A stretch of 64,000 nucleotides of DNA from PGYR01 sp034670025. Lineage in GTDB: Bacteria; Bacteroidota; Ignavibacteria; Kapaibacteriales; UBA2268. Location of the stretch: assembly GCA_034670025.1 (NCBI GenBank), contig JAXMOE010000005.1, forward strand, positions 62,001-126,000, given 5' to 3'. Positions within the stretch are counted from its first letter, which is position 1; each line of letters starts with the position of its first letter. Below are positions 55,501 to 63,590 of this stretch, piece after piece. The notes below the pieces were generated by a model. It ran no database searches and was not told the DNA's origin. It worked only from the letters and a program-made list of their open reading frames with translations. Both the position numbers and the translations under genes were made by a program.

Positions 55501-56543
55501 TTGTAGATACTATAAGCATTACTGGAAGAGGAATAAACCCACTCATAGAAGCCACTACAGACGTGGTTGATTTCGGTCAATTTGAGCTAGGTGAAGGCAA
55601 GGACACAACTTTATTTCTTGTGAAAAATGTGGGCAGCGAAGATATTACAATCACTGAAACAAAGATAACTGGGCCTGATATGGAGCAGTTTGATATTATT
55701 ACCACACCTATAAATTTCACTATTTCTCCAGGCGAAGATAATGACAAAGAATTAGAGCTGAACTACACAGCAAAATATGGCGGTAGAACATCGTCAATCA
55801 TCGAATTTCACTATGATGGTGTTGGTTCTCCGCTCCGTTCTATGTTATTTGCAGAAGGAATTGGTGGCGAGGTTTACCCACAAGTACCCGATGCTTTTGT
55901 TGGCGAGCGGGTTGAACTTGGACTTCACCTTGGTAGAATAAAGCCAGAAGGATTAGACGAAGTTGCCACAAACTTCACAGCAACTGTAAGCTACAACTCG
56001 ACACTGCTCGCTCCGATAGATAAGAATATGACAGTAACGACTGAAAATACTACCTCATTCATTGAGATAGAAGGCAAACTTAGCGGTACAGCACAAATAG
56101 CAACAGTGCCAATGATAGTGGGATTGGGTACTGCAATCAGCAGTGGACTTGTAGTAACAGAATTCCAACTGTACGATGCAAATGGTGATTCTGTAGATTA
56201 TCAAATAGAGCCAGGAGTTGGCGAGTTCAACGTCCTTGGTATCTGCGAAGAGGGTGGCACTAGATTAGTAAATCCCAATGGTGAACAGGTAGAAATGATT
56301 GTTAGTCAAGACCAGATGAACACGAATGCAACTGTCAGCTTGAATCTAATCGAGTCTGGACAAACAGACTTAATAATTTACGACCAGTTGGGCAATGCCA
56401 TAGAAACTGCTTATTCAGGTACACCTAACACTGGCACAAAAGAGCTGACTTTAGATCTAAGCAATTTTGCGAATGGCCGATATTACATTAAGTTGATTAC
56501 TCCGACAATCACCAAAACAGAAATAATAGAAATAGTACGATGA
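52521..56543 (+). CDS. Giant T9SS surface protein, tandem paralogue (copy B)
   Basis: 1340 residues with the same order of domains as copy A: signal peptide, vWA (D86-I-S-G-S90), Ig-like HPNGGEVFSAG domain, seven propeller blades, ASH domains, cohesin-like sandwich and T9SS tail. The 108-residue difference is largely explained by two ASH domains instead of three. The start and end are almost identical to copy A in DNA (56117-56325 equals 52098-52306 over 209 bases), while the vWA and propeller regions are clearly diverged. ATGA overlap with copy A shows translational coupling. The last gene in the unit ends at 56543 without an obvious terminator. Confidence 0.85.
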   Translation: MKKAILILLLLPIIASSQSFDVFAIDTSDYPVMKAKFFSVDENGDQILNHTTSDFEITENGNPAEVLSVSCPEMNDEPISIVIAVDISGSMEGERINTLKNSLNFFIDLVPNNGSEVAVIAFNSKNYFVSDFSRNKKKLKSNISNLSANGSTDFDAAFINPVAGALVAMDKAQYANRNVVIITDGFAKGNENRIIGSANSLGARIFGILVESHAPNMLINIFNSTGGRSFDNIITKEEFNESFSNINLELYNIPCELSWKSNPICMTKLDLRIENKVNKLPFSTGISLDEENLVTFDFNSRVIDFGEISTDTSLTITSDTRTQTITDVVFEPDFGYYEVTSPLPISFTKGESKELEIKYSNNSNEREYTQMTLVTNYCNNNISLLSGDKNKSISNKIIKLTHPNGGEVFSAGADTAITWKGVPQKEIVQLNFSENNGKDWESIQSTDEYSEIDWRVPIVESDSCLIAIDYYGSNNEENKDDMEVEWYKTYGGSELEESREILRTYDGGYLLSGSTESNDLDMNVNTSDRMGFLAKTDSSGELSWVKVYGINKRNSLESTTQTADSGYVFVGSVLREKYNTSDLWVVKVDSNGAVLWEKVYGGISDDYGESVKQTPDGGFIIAGASNSDDGTLSSVGNKGQSDIWVLKLDNNGDLVWSKTIGGSNNDFATDIVLSNDGGYVLTGVSASKDWGFGSDNQSSEDIFVIKLNSNGTEQWRHIDVGFSDDYASSITKTKYGKYVIAGSRRDINGNGLDGLVIKLSTSGSVEMRNQFGGSLNDVFNDVIELENGNILLTGYSASYNGDLSEAVNKGVNDIWILKLDEKGKIIWSNTKGGSRDDRGYSILQTEDNEFAIVGVTTSSDYDFEEYPPKGYYDIFMMKFRKTLPLQSDTSDAVFSIIIPKPTIQNNNIDMGEMIVGNTKDTIISSVICNRGNSTLHILGVDIAGDDAADFLISRGGGDFYLEKDQCQDMMFEFTPSMSARRTTWATIRTTIGNFVDTISITGRGINPLIEATTDVVDFGQFELGEGKDTTLFLVKNVGSEDITITETKITGPDMEQFDIITTPINFTISPGEDNDKELELNYTAKYGGRTSSIIEFHYDGVGSPLRSMLFAEGIGGEVYPQVPDAFVGERVELGLHLGRIKPEGLDEVATNFTATVSYNSTLLAPIDKNMTVTTENTTSFIEIEGKLSGTAQIATVPMIVGLGTAISSGLVVTEFQLYDANGDSVDYQIEPGVGEFNVLGICEEGGTRLVNPNGEQVEMIVSQDQMNTNATVSLNLIESGQTDLIIYDQLGNAIETAYSGTPNTGTKELTLDLSNFANGRYYIKLITPTITKTEIIEIVR

Positions 56544-56668
56544 ATTTGAGTTCAATTATTTAATAACAACACATCGGCACAAAAAAAATCAATTTATTGT
56601 AATTAGGTTAGTTCTTACTTAAATTGGAAGACTAAAAAAGAACATAAACTAATTAGTTATCAACACAG

Positions 56669-57328
56669 ATGAATCTGATATTTTTAGGCCCTCCTGGGGC
56701 TGGCAAAGGAACACAAGCGAAAAGAATATGCGAAAAATATGACCTAACGCAAATAGCTACTGGTGATATACTTCGTGAACATTTGAAAAACGATACTGGC
56801 TTAGGCAAAAAAGCTAAAGAATATATTAACGATGGTAACTTAGTCCCAAATGACATTATCATAGATATGATGAGATATGAGATTGAAAAAGCTCGCGGTA
56901 ACAGTAGCGGAATACTTTTGGATGGGTTCCCTCGCACAATTGCTCAAGCAGAAGCACTCGACGAGCTAATGAAAGAGTTAGATGACAAAATCAACTTAGC
57001 CATTGTACTAAATGTTCCCAATAGCGAACTGATGGAAAGATTAACTGGCAGAAGAGTATGCCCTAAGTGTGGCACTTCTTACCACGTCAAATTCAATCCT
57101 CCCGCTAAGGAAGGCATTTGTGACAATGATGGCGAAGAGTTAATCCAAAGAAAAGATGATAACGTAGAGACTGTAAGCAACAGACTCAATGTATTTGAAG
57201 AGCAAACAAAGCCAATAATCGAATATTATACAAAGCAAGATATAGAACACAATATTGATGGCGTTGGTTCGGTAGATGTGATATTCAATAAAGTAAGCGA
57301 AGCAATTAATAATACAGTTAGTAGTTAA
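56669..57328 (+). CDS. adk: Adenylate kinase (long form with zinc-type lid)
   Basis: A 219-residue adenylate kinase, which interconverts ATP + AMP and 2 ADP. P-loop GPPGAGKGT at 7-15, AMP-binding GDILR and LLDGFPRTIAQA, and a LID beginning LTGRRVCPKCGTSYHV. The LID has C-x2-C and then C-x2-D (GICDND), the metal-binding set of long-form enzymes. Length is normal. The transposase-like gene begins eight bases later. Confidence 0.97.
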   Translation: MNLIFLGPPGAGKGTQAKRICEKYDLTQIATGDILREHLKNDTGLGKKAKEYINDGNLVPNDIIIDMMRYEIEKARGNSSGILLDGFPRTIAQAEALDELMKELDDKINLAIVLNVPNSELMERLTGRRVCPKCGTSYHVKFNPPAKEGICDNDGEELIQRKDDNVETVSNRLNVFEEQTKPIIEYYTKQDIEHNIDGVGSVDVIFNKVSEAINNTVSS

Positions 57329-57336
57329 TAACAAAA

Positions 57337-58491
57337 GTGAAAAAGAAAGAACAAATATCGTGTCTTTACTGCCAATCTGATAATGTCATCAAACATGGCA
57401 AAACTAGATCGGGTGACCCACGAATGAGGTGCAAAGATTGCTCCAAAACATGGGTAAAGGGCATAGTAATTCACAACAAGCCAGACATCAGTGCTGTAGC
57501 AGAATCTTATCTGCTTGGGCATTCTGTTCGTGAATTAGTTCCTTTCTACAAAAGTTCGCCTCACAGAATAAACACGAAAATCCGTAATTTCCTCACAGAA
57601 ACACAAAGCTGGGAAAGCTTTTTGGACAGCAGTTCGGAAGTAAGAAAAGCCGATGTGGTCTATCTACAAGGCATCCGATTCAACTGCTCTTACGGCTCAC
57701 CAGAAAACAACGAGATGTATATTGCTTTTGCAATAGAAGGACTTTCGTCCAACATTATTGGGTTCGAAATTGCCGAAGACAACACTGAGTTAGCATGGTC
57801 CAATCTGTTAGACAGAATGAACCACAGGGGCTATGAGGTTAAGACTTTCCTTACTCGCGACATAAAAGCCGTAGAGAAATCAGTCAACAAAAACTTCGAA
57901 TCTGCTAAGCTAAAGCTATATTTGCACAAGCTGAACAGAGACAAGGAAATGGAAAGCAAGTGCTGCTTACTCGAAAAAAAGACGCTGAGAGAAAAATTAA
58001 TAGACGACGCACTGAAGTTCTATTCCAAATTAGATAATCAATCTTATTCATCATATTTGAAAAACAAATTCGATATGGATTTGAAATCTTGTATCAGCAA
58101 TGATTGCGATAGATTCTTTGAATGTATGATGAAAAATTGTGGTAAAGAGTCTGACGCGAGATTAGAGCAATTACTCGAAGATTTCAGCGAGCGATTTGGG
58201 AAATTCCACGCTCTGAAAACTGATCCATTACCAATAGTGAACGCTTGGGTGGGCTTGCACATGCTAAGGCCAATGGAATGCCGATTTACTCGCTACTCAC
58301 TTTACAACCAAGTGCCGTGCAAATGTTCATTCAGCTGTTTTGCAAGCAATCACAACGAAGAGCAATGTGAGTTTATTCCGAACCAAAGAGAGCTGAACAA
58401 CTTCGCAAACGAAGTTACAATCAGAGCACTACACTTACCAATAGAATCGACTGTGAGAGGTAGATTCAAACTACAATTGAAAAACTTATAA
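57337..58491 (+). CDS. Transposase-derived protein, probably domesticated
   Basis: 384 residues from a GTG start. The N-terminal zinc ribbon is C9-L-Y-C12...C32-K-D-C35, as in IS1/IS1595/IS256-type transposases, followed by a helical DNA-binding segment. Residues about 105-200 resemble the start of an RNase H DDE core (VVYLQGIRF; MYIAFAIEGLSSNIIGFEIAE; KTFLTRDIKAVEKSV). The position of the first catalytic Asp (usually LDG) reads LQG (Gln111), the second Asp175 is present, and I cannot identify the Glu. It is packed between adk (8 bases) and a TonB receptor (12 bases) with no room for terminal inverted repeats, so it looks like a host gene. The C-terminal half has many Cys, unusual for a transposase. 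Confidence 0.65.
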   Translation: MKKKEQISCLYCQSDNVIKHGKTRSGDPRMRCKDCSKTWVKGIVIHNKPDISAVAESYLLGHSVRELVPFYKSSPHRINTKIRNFLTETQSWESFLDSSSEVRKADVVYLQGIRFNCSYGSPENNEMYIAFAIEGLSSNIIGFEIAEDNTELAWSNLLDRMNHRGYEVKTFLTRDIKAVEKSVNKNFESAKLKLYLHKLNRDKEMESKCCLLEKKTLREKLIDDALKFYSKLDNQSYSSYLKNKFDMDLKSCISNDCDRFFECMMKNCGKESDARLEQLLEDFSERFGKFHALKTDPLPIVNAWVGLHMLRPMECRFTRYSLYNQVPCKCSFSCFASNHNEEQCEFIPNQRELNNFANEVTIRALHLPIESTVRGRFKLQLKNL

Positions 58492-58503
58492 GGAAACTTA
58501 GAT

Positions 58504-60468
58504 TTGAAAAAAGTATTAGTTTTACTAACCTTTTTAACACTAAATTTATACCTAACCTCAGCTGAAAAGCTAACCACTTACCAAATACAAGAAATAGAAG
58601 TACAAGACGACCGTGCAGGAGTCGCAATTACTGATTTGGGTAAGCAGGTAGAGATAGTTACCGCCGAACAAATAGAAAAAATGCCAGTAAATAGCGTAGA
58701 TGAACTCTTGCGATTTATTCCAGGAGTGGAAATACAAAGCCGCGGGGCATTCGGCACCCAAGCAGATATGTCAATCAGGGGTGGCACTTACAACCAGACC
58801 CTAATCCTGCTCGATGGAGTTCGAATAGGCGACCCAATGACTGGGCATTTCAATAGCAATCTGCCAATCAGTTTAACCGCTATAAAAAGAATAGAAGTAA
58901 TAAAAGGTGGTGGCTCAGCACTCTACGGAGCCGATGCGGTCGGTGGAGTAATAAACATCGTTACTAAAGGTATGTCGCTCAATGAAGATTATGAAAAAGT
59001 GACCGCCCACGGTACCAGGGGTCAGGCGACCGTCGGCTTAGGTGATTTCTCTACCAAAATGGGAAGCGTTTATTACGGAATGGCTGTTACGGATAATTTC
59101 TACTTAGAAGCAGACATAGCACACGCAAGCTCTTACGGTTACGAAGCAATGAACGGTACTCACAACTATGATTTTAACAATTCCCTCGGTAGTGCATTGG
59201 GTTACTATGGCTATGGTGGCAACGGTAGCTATGTTGCAATGCGAGTAGGCGGAGAAGTTCGTGATTTCGATGCACGTTATTTCTATACTCTCTCCTCTGC
59301 TGACAAAAGCGATGAGTCGGTGGAGCGATTGTTTATACAGATAAAAAACGAGACCTACCTTGGCGAAAGCGACAAGGTGGTATTCAACGGAATAGCCAAG
59401 CAAACACGAGACGACTTTCTCTTCAATCCTGCTTTCCCAGGCAATGTTCACACTACTCTTAGCTCCGATGTTAGTAGCTATTACCAAAGTGAGGTGCAGA
59501 GCTGGCTGAATGCAACGGTTGGTTTCGACTCGCAATACCTCCAAATAGAGAGCAATGACCGAGGCAATAGAGTCCAGAACAGATACGGCATTTTTGCTGT
59601 ATTTGTGGCTAACCTATTACCGGATTTCACTGCCAATATTGGTGGGCGATTGCAAACTCTGCCGAACACCGATACGGAGTATGTTCCAACAATCGGACTT
59701 AAATATGACTTAACTGATGCTATTGGGTTGCGTGCAAACGCTGGCAAATCGATAAGAACGCCAGACTTCACTGAGAATTATGTATCTACTGGACTGCCGG
59801 GAATACTAACTGCAGGAAGAAACCTCGGCAACCCAAATCTATTGCCCGAAGTTGCGTGGGATTATGAAATAGGTTCTGATATTATGATAGCCGATAACTA
59901 TAAATTCGAGCTAACTGGATATATGCGTGATGCCGAAAACCTGATAGACTATGGTCTCACGAAAGGCAGCGAAATAGAGAACAACACAAACCTCGACCCA
60001 GAATTCATTTATCTTTACGCACAAAACTTAGGCGAACTGACAGTAAAAGGTATTGAGTTTAAGCTGAGCAACTCGGCTTTTGTGGGTGACAAAAACCTCA
60101 ACTGGTATATCGGTGGTAATGTATTAGAATACGATTTGGCAGATGAGGTAAACTCAAAATACTTAGCGAACGCTGCTGGGCTCAACATTGCAGCAGGAAT
60201 TAACTACGCAATAACTACTGGACTGAGTGCCACTCTGGATGGGAACTACAGAAGCAGAGACATAAGCGATGAACAACAATCAGATTTCAAGCTAAGCAAA
60301 AGCTATTTTGTGGCAGATATGATGTTGGCTTACCAGTGGGGTGACTTACGATTCAAGCTGACTGCGAAGAATCTATTAGACGAACAATACTCCGATATTT
60401 TGGGAGTTGACCTGCCTGGTAGATGGCTAATGTTCCAAGTGGACATACTTAATCTCGGTAATTTATAA
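58504..60468 (+). CDS. TonB-dependent outer-membrane receptor
   Basis: A 654-residue receptor. After the signal peptide come the TonB-box region (YQIQEIEVQDDRAG) and the plug domain (VEIVTAEQIEKMPVNSVDELLRFIPGVEIQSRG... IEVIKGGGSALYGADAVGGVINIVTKG), then a 22-strand-type barrel ending LPGRWLMFQVDILNLGNL. The layout is that of the BtuB/vitamin B12 and siderophore receptor family. The ligand is not predictable. The start is TTG with AAGGAAA ahead. The C-terminal residue is not the usual Phe. Confidence 0.9.
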   Translation: MKKVLVLLTFLTLNLYLTSAEKLTTYQIQEIEVQDDRAGVAITDLGKQVEIVTAEQIEKMPVNSVDELLRFIPGVEIQSRGAFGTQADMSIRGGTYNQTLILLDGVRIGDPMTGHFNSNLPISLTAIKRIEVIKGGGSALYGADAVGGVINIVTKGMSLNEDYEKVTAHGTRGQATVGLGDFSTKMGSVYYGMAVTDNFYLEADIAHASSYGYEAMNGTHNYDFNNSLGSALGYYGYGGNGSYVAMRVGGEVRDFDARYFYTLSSADKSDESVERLFIQIKNETYLGESDKVVFNGIAKQTRDDFLFNPAFPGNVHTTLSSDVSSYYQSEVQSWLNATVGFDSQYLQIESNDRGNRVQNRYGIFAVFVANLLPDFTANIGGRLQTLPNTDTEYVPTIGLKYDLTDAIGLRANAGKSIRTPDFTENYVSTGLPGILTAGRNLGNPNLLPEVAWDYEIGSDIMIADNYKFELTGYMRDAENLIDYGLTKGSEIENNTNLDPEFIYLYAQNLGELTVKGIEFKLSNSAFVGDKNLNWYIGGNVLEYDLADEVNSKYLANAAGLNIAAGINYAITTGLSATLDGNYRSRDISDEQQSDFKLSKSYFVADMMLAYQWGDLRFKLTAKNLLDEQYSDILGVDLPGRWLMFQVDILNLGNL

Positions 60469-60473
60469 TCTTT

Positions 60474-60489
60474 TCAGCTATATAGCTGA
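60474..60489 (+). terminator. Perfect palindrome after the TonB receptor gene
   Basis: TCAGCTATATAGCTGA forms a six-pair hairpin with a four-base loop six bases after the receptor stop. It lacks a T run, so it may be a weak terminator or RNA 3' end. Confidence 0.35.
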
Positions 60490-60575
60490 CATATTGAATC
60501 CTTATAATGAATAATTTTATTTGAATTATAATAAGTTGTTTGTTAAATTAATTTCTTTTCTAAATCACAAAATAG

Positions 60576-60592
60576 ATAATATAAGATATTAT
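60576..60592. promoter_or_regulatory. Candidate operator upstream of the Rrf2-type gene
   Basis: ATAATAT-AAG-ATATTAT is a perfect 7-bp inverted repeat 27 bases before the ATG. AT-rich palindromes of this length are expected for Rrf2 autoregulation, but the local composition makes chance likely. Confidence 0.35.
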
Positions 60593-60619
60593 TGTCTTCA
60601 TATCTAATTATACAACATT

Positions 60620-61090
60620 ATGGCACTACTATCCAAATCATGCGTTTATGGCATAAGGGCCTCTATTTATATAGCATCAGAGGCAGAAGATAACTATATA
60701 TCTATAAGCAAAGTTGCGAAAGATTTAAACTTGTCAGCTCACTTTTTGACTAAGATTTTGCAGCAGCTAACAAACGATAACTTATTGGTATCGCACAAAG
60801 GGCCACGGGGAGGAGTGAAATTCTCACGCGAAACCAAAGACATAAAGTTAATAGAAATAATTGCGGCCATAGACGGTATGGACTTGTTCGAAGAGTGTGC
60901 ACTTGGGTTGGAGGGCTGTGGCGTGTACAAACCATGCCCACTCCACGATAGTTGGACTATCCACCGAAACAAATTAAAAGAACTTTTTGAACAAGAGAGC
61001 TTAGCCGACCTTGCCAAAAACGTAAAGAGTGCGGGACTCAGGTTGCGAACTCTGAATCAAGAAGAATTACTTAATATGAAGAAGAAGTAA
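60620..61090 (+). CDS. Rrf2 family transcriptional regulator with three-Cys cluster
   Basis: A 156-residue regulator. The N-terminal winged helix (CVYGIRASIYIAS... ISKVAKDLNLSAHFLTKILQQLTNDNLLVSHKGPRGGVKF) is typical of IscR/NsrR/CymR. The C-terminal part has Cys93, Cys100 and Cys106 (EECALGLEGCGVYKPCPLH), the C-x6-C-x5-C arrangement that holds an Fe-S cluster in IscR and NsrR. It is therefore probably a redox or nitric-oxide sensor. It is transcribed alone and converges with yceI on a shared terminator. Confidence 0.9.
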   Translation: MALLSKSCVYGIRASIYIASEAEDNYISISKVAKDLNLSAHFLTKILQQLTNDNLLVSHKGPRGGVKFSRETKDIKLIEIIAAIDGMDLFEECALGLEGCGVYKPCPLHDSWTIHRNKLKELFEQESLADLAKNVKSAGLRLRTLNQEELLNMKKK

Positions 61091-61092
61091 AC

Positions 61093-61125
61093 AAAAAAAA
61101 CCGAGCCACAAAGCTCGGTTTTTTC
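61093..61125. terminator. Bidirectional terminator between Rrf2 gene and yceI
   Basis: ACCGAGC pairs with GCTCGGT around CACAAA. An eight-A run precedes it and six T residues follow, so it works for both convergent genes. Confidence 0.92.
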
Positions 61126-61152
61126 GTATTCAATCTCTAATTTACTTATTGC

Positions 61153-61740
61153 TTACTTGTTTGCAACTAAGTGAAGAGTAATAGTAAACTCATCGTATAT
61201 CATCTTGTCGCCAAGTGCTTCTACATCGAAAAAACTCTTAGAATTATACTTTACGTTATAGTTTGATCTATCCAAAGTGATAGTTGCAATAGCAGTCAGA
61301 GCATCGCCACTGGCAGAAACTTCCGCGGGGAAAGAAATCTTCTTAGTCTTTCCTTTTATCGTCATCTCGCCGTTCACAGTAGTTTTGCCCGACACAGTCT
61401 TCACATTCGTAATCTCAAACATTGCTTCTGGGTACTTTTCTACTGAAAAGAAATCATCAGACTTCAAGTGGTTTTCTAACTTAGTTCTGTATCCCTCGTC
61501 TTCTATATCAGTACAGATAATCGAAGTCATATCGATAACAAAATCTCCACCTTCTAACTTGCCATCCGAATAGTCCAAGCTACCCGACTTTACGCTAACG
61601 TAACCATCGTGCTCGCCAGTTACCTTCTCAGCGTGCCATTTTACTTTAGTTTGTTTTGTGTCCACATCGTAATCTTCTGCAGTTAAGTTAGTCATTGCCA
61701 AAAGTGCAATAGCGATTACCGATAATATTGATTTGTACAT
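61153..61740 (-). CDS. YceI family periplasmic lipid-binding protein
   Basis: A 195-residue protein with signal peptide MYKSILSVIAIALLAMTNLTA. The mature part matches YceI (WHAEKVTGEHDGYVSVKSGSLDYSDGKLEGGDFVIDMTSI... HLKSDDFFSVEKYPEAMFEITNV), an extended beta-barrel that binds isoprenoid-type lipids such as quinones. It is probably co-transcribed with the upstream MarR gene (26-base gap). Confidence 0.93.
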   Translation of the reverse strand: MYKSILSVIAIALLAMTNLTAEDYDVDTKQTKVKWHAEKVTGEHDGYVSVKSGSLDYSDGKLEGGDFVIDMTSIICTDIEDEGYRTKLENHLKSDDFFSVEKYPEAMFEITNVKTVSGKTTVNGEMTIKGKTKKISFPAEVSASGDALTAIATITLDRSNYNVKYNSKSFFDVEALGDKMIYDEFTITLHLVANK

Positions 61741-61766
61741 ACTTGTAACTCCTTATAAATTTATAA

Positions 61767-62222
61767 TTATATATTATTTTCTTCCAAATTAGTGCTAATC
61801 TGAGCTAACACTTTTTTGCATATTTCTAAATCTTTTTCCGACACGCCATCTATTGCCTGGCCTTTTGTTTTTGTACCAATTTGCATAGAGCTTTTCTTCA
61901 AATCCTTACCCGCTTTCGTCAGATAGATTTTGTTGCAGCGCTTGTCTTCTTTGTTGACTTTTCGTTCTATCAATCCCTTTTGCTCTAAGTTATTGAGCAA
62001 ACGGGTAATCCCTGGCTTATCCTTGTGGGTCGCCCTTGCTATATCTAACTGAGTCAGTCCTTCTTTTGCCCAGAGTTGTTTCAGCACTCCGTATTGTTCC
62101 GAAGTTATCTTATTACCAGCAACCTTTAAGTTATTACTCAAAGTTCGGTTTATCGCCCTGTAGGCAATGCCAGTCAGGTAACCAATTGATTGATTAAAAC
62201 TATCTTCTTTTTTAGTTGTCAT
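61767..62222 (-). CDS. MarR family transcriptional regulator
   Basis: A 151-residue dimeric winged-helix regulator. Recognition region: LTQLDIARATHKDKPGITRLLNNLEQKGLIERKVNKEDKRCNKIYLTKAG, typical of MarR. It lies between the oxidoreductase (68-base gap upstream) and yceI (26 bases downstream) on the same strand. A palindrome at 62255-62271 upstream of its start is a likely operator, so it may control the flanking genes and itself. Confidence 0.92.
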   Translation of the reverse strand: MTTKKEDSFNQSIGYLTGIAYRAINRTLSNNLKVAGNKITSEQYGVLKQLWAKEGLTQLDIARATHKDKPGITRLLNNLEQKGLIERKVNKEDKRCNKIYLTKAGKDLKKSSMQIGTKTKGQAIDGVSEKDLEICKKVLAQISTNLEENNI

Positions 62223-62254
62223 AACAACTATTACGTTTGTAAGTAAAATCTATT

Positions 62255-62271
62255 GTAATATAAAGTATTAC
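62255..62271. promoter_or_regulatory. Candidate MarR operator
   Basis: GTAATATAAAGTATTAC has perfect six-base arms (GTAATA/TATTAC) around five bases, in the 67-base gap between the oxidoreductase stop and the MarR start. A second weaker TTAC-N4-GTAA lies at about 62231-62242. The location fits autoregulation. Confidence 0.5.
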
Positions 62272-62289
62272 GATAATTTAAATAATAAT

Positions 62290-63384
62290 TTATTTTAGAA
62301 AAGGATAATCCGTGTAGCCCTTACCGCCACCATTATAAAAAGTACGAACGCTCCAATCGTTCATTGCCGCTTCTTTCTCTATTCGCTCCACCAAATCTGG
62401 ATTAGCTAACATCAGTTTACCAAACGCAACTAAGTCAGCAGTTTCGTTTTGTAAAATCTCTTCACCTTCCTCCACATCGTAACCACTATTAGTGATTAGC
62501 GTTCCGTCGTATAACTGGCGGAAATGAGGCGTCACCTCTCGGTCTTGCAAATATTTCTCTTGTGGTACATAGGTCTTACCCGGAGGTGCATAAGGTTCCA
62601 TAATATGTAGGTATGATAGATTGTATTTATTCAGCTCTTCCACCAAATAGCTGAAAGTTTCCACTGGGGTTTCGTCCGACATTCCGTTGAATGTGCCACT
62701 TGGAGACAGGCGAATAGCGGTGTTTTTGCTACCAATGCTTTCTGACACTGCTTTCACTACTTCCAATGCAAATCGGCATCTGTTTTCTATGCTTCCGCCG
62801 TACTTGTCGTCCCTGTCATTAGAGCCAGAGCAGATAAATTGGTCAATCAAATAGCCATTAGCACCGTGTATCTCCACCCCATTGAACCCAGCAGAAATAG
62901 CATTTTTTGCCGCTGCCACATAGTCTTGTATCGTTGCCTCTATCTCTTCTATACTAAGCTTTCTGGGGGCTACTTTTGCCTTTAGTCCATCATAAGTATA
63001 GACCTTACCACCAGAATTAATATTAGAAGCAGACACAGGAAGTTCGCCATCGTGAAAATCAGGGTGCGATGATCTGCCAGTGTGCCACAGCTGCAGATAG
63101 AAATGCCCACCTTTATTCCTGACAGCTTCCGTTACTGGTTTCCAAGATTCCACTTGATCGTCTGACCAAATACCAGGAGTATTCATATACCCTACAGCTA
63201 TTGGCGATATATTAGTCGCTTCCGAGATTATTAGCCCTGCCGTAGCTCGCTGCGAATAATACTCAGCCATTAGTTCATTTGCCAATCCCGATTTGTCCGA
63301 ACGACAACGAGTAAGCGGCGCCATAGCTACTCGGTTAGGTATTTCTGTGTTTCCAAGTGTAATAGAAGTAAGTAATTTTTTCAT
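62290..63384 (-). CDS. Old Yellow Enzyme family ene-reductase
   Basis: A 364-residue FMN-dependent TIM-barrel oxidoreductase (NADH:flavin oxidoreductase/NemA type), which reduces activated C=C bonds or nitro groups with NAD(P)H. Visible are PNRVAMAPLTRCRSD, QLWHTGRSSHPDF (His/Trp at the substrate end), VEIHGANGYLIDQF with the His-Asn pair that binds substrate oxygen, and the FMN phosphate region near NSGYDVEEGEEIL. It lies just upstream of a MarR regulator, a common pairing for electrophile-stress detoxification. Confidence 0.93.
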   Translation of the reverse strand: MKKLLTSITLGNTEIPNRVAMAPLTRCRSDKSGLANELMAEYYSQRATAGLIISEATNISPIAVGYMNTPGIWSDDQVESWKPVTEAVRNKGGHFYLQLWHTGRSSHPDFHDGELPVSASNINSGGKVYTYDGLKAKVAPRKLSIEEIEATIQDYVAAAKNAISAGFNGVEIHGANGYLIDQFICSGSNDRDDKYGGSIENRCRFALEVVKAVSESIGSKNTAIRLSPSGTFNGMSDETPVETFSYLVEELNKYNLSYLHIMEPYAPPGKTYVPQEKYLQDREVTPHFRQLYDGTLITNSGYDVEEGEEILQNETADLVAFGKLMLANPDLVERIEKEAAMNDWSVRTFYNGGGKGYTDYPFLK

Positions 63385-63590
63385 GTTTTTATGTCATTTG
63401 TTTAATTCATTTTTAACTATGTCGTATATGCAGTGAGTGTATTTGAAAGTTATAACAAATGGAGCACCCTTTAAGTTAGGCAATAATTAGTTTTGTTTTT
63501 ATATTAATATTCTGTATAATAGTTAAAACTAAATCTTAAAAATGACCGTATTATAAAATTGTAGAAACAGGAATAATTAATTCAACACCT

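Noticed and set aside
57337..58491. Active insertion sequence
   Set aside because: No terminal inverted repeats or target duplication fit in the 8- and 12-base gaps, and the first catalytic Asp position is Gln.
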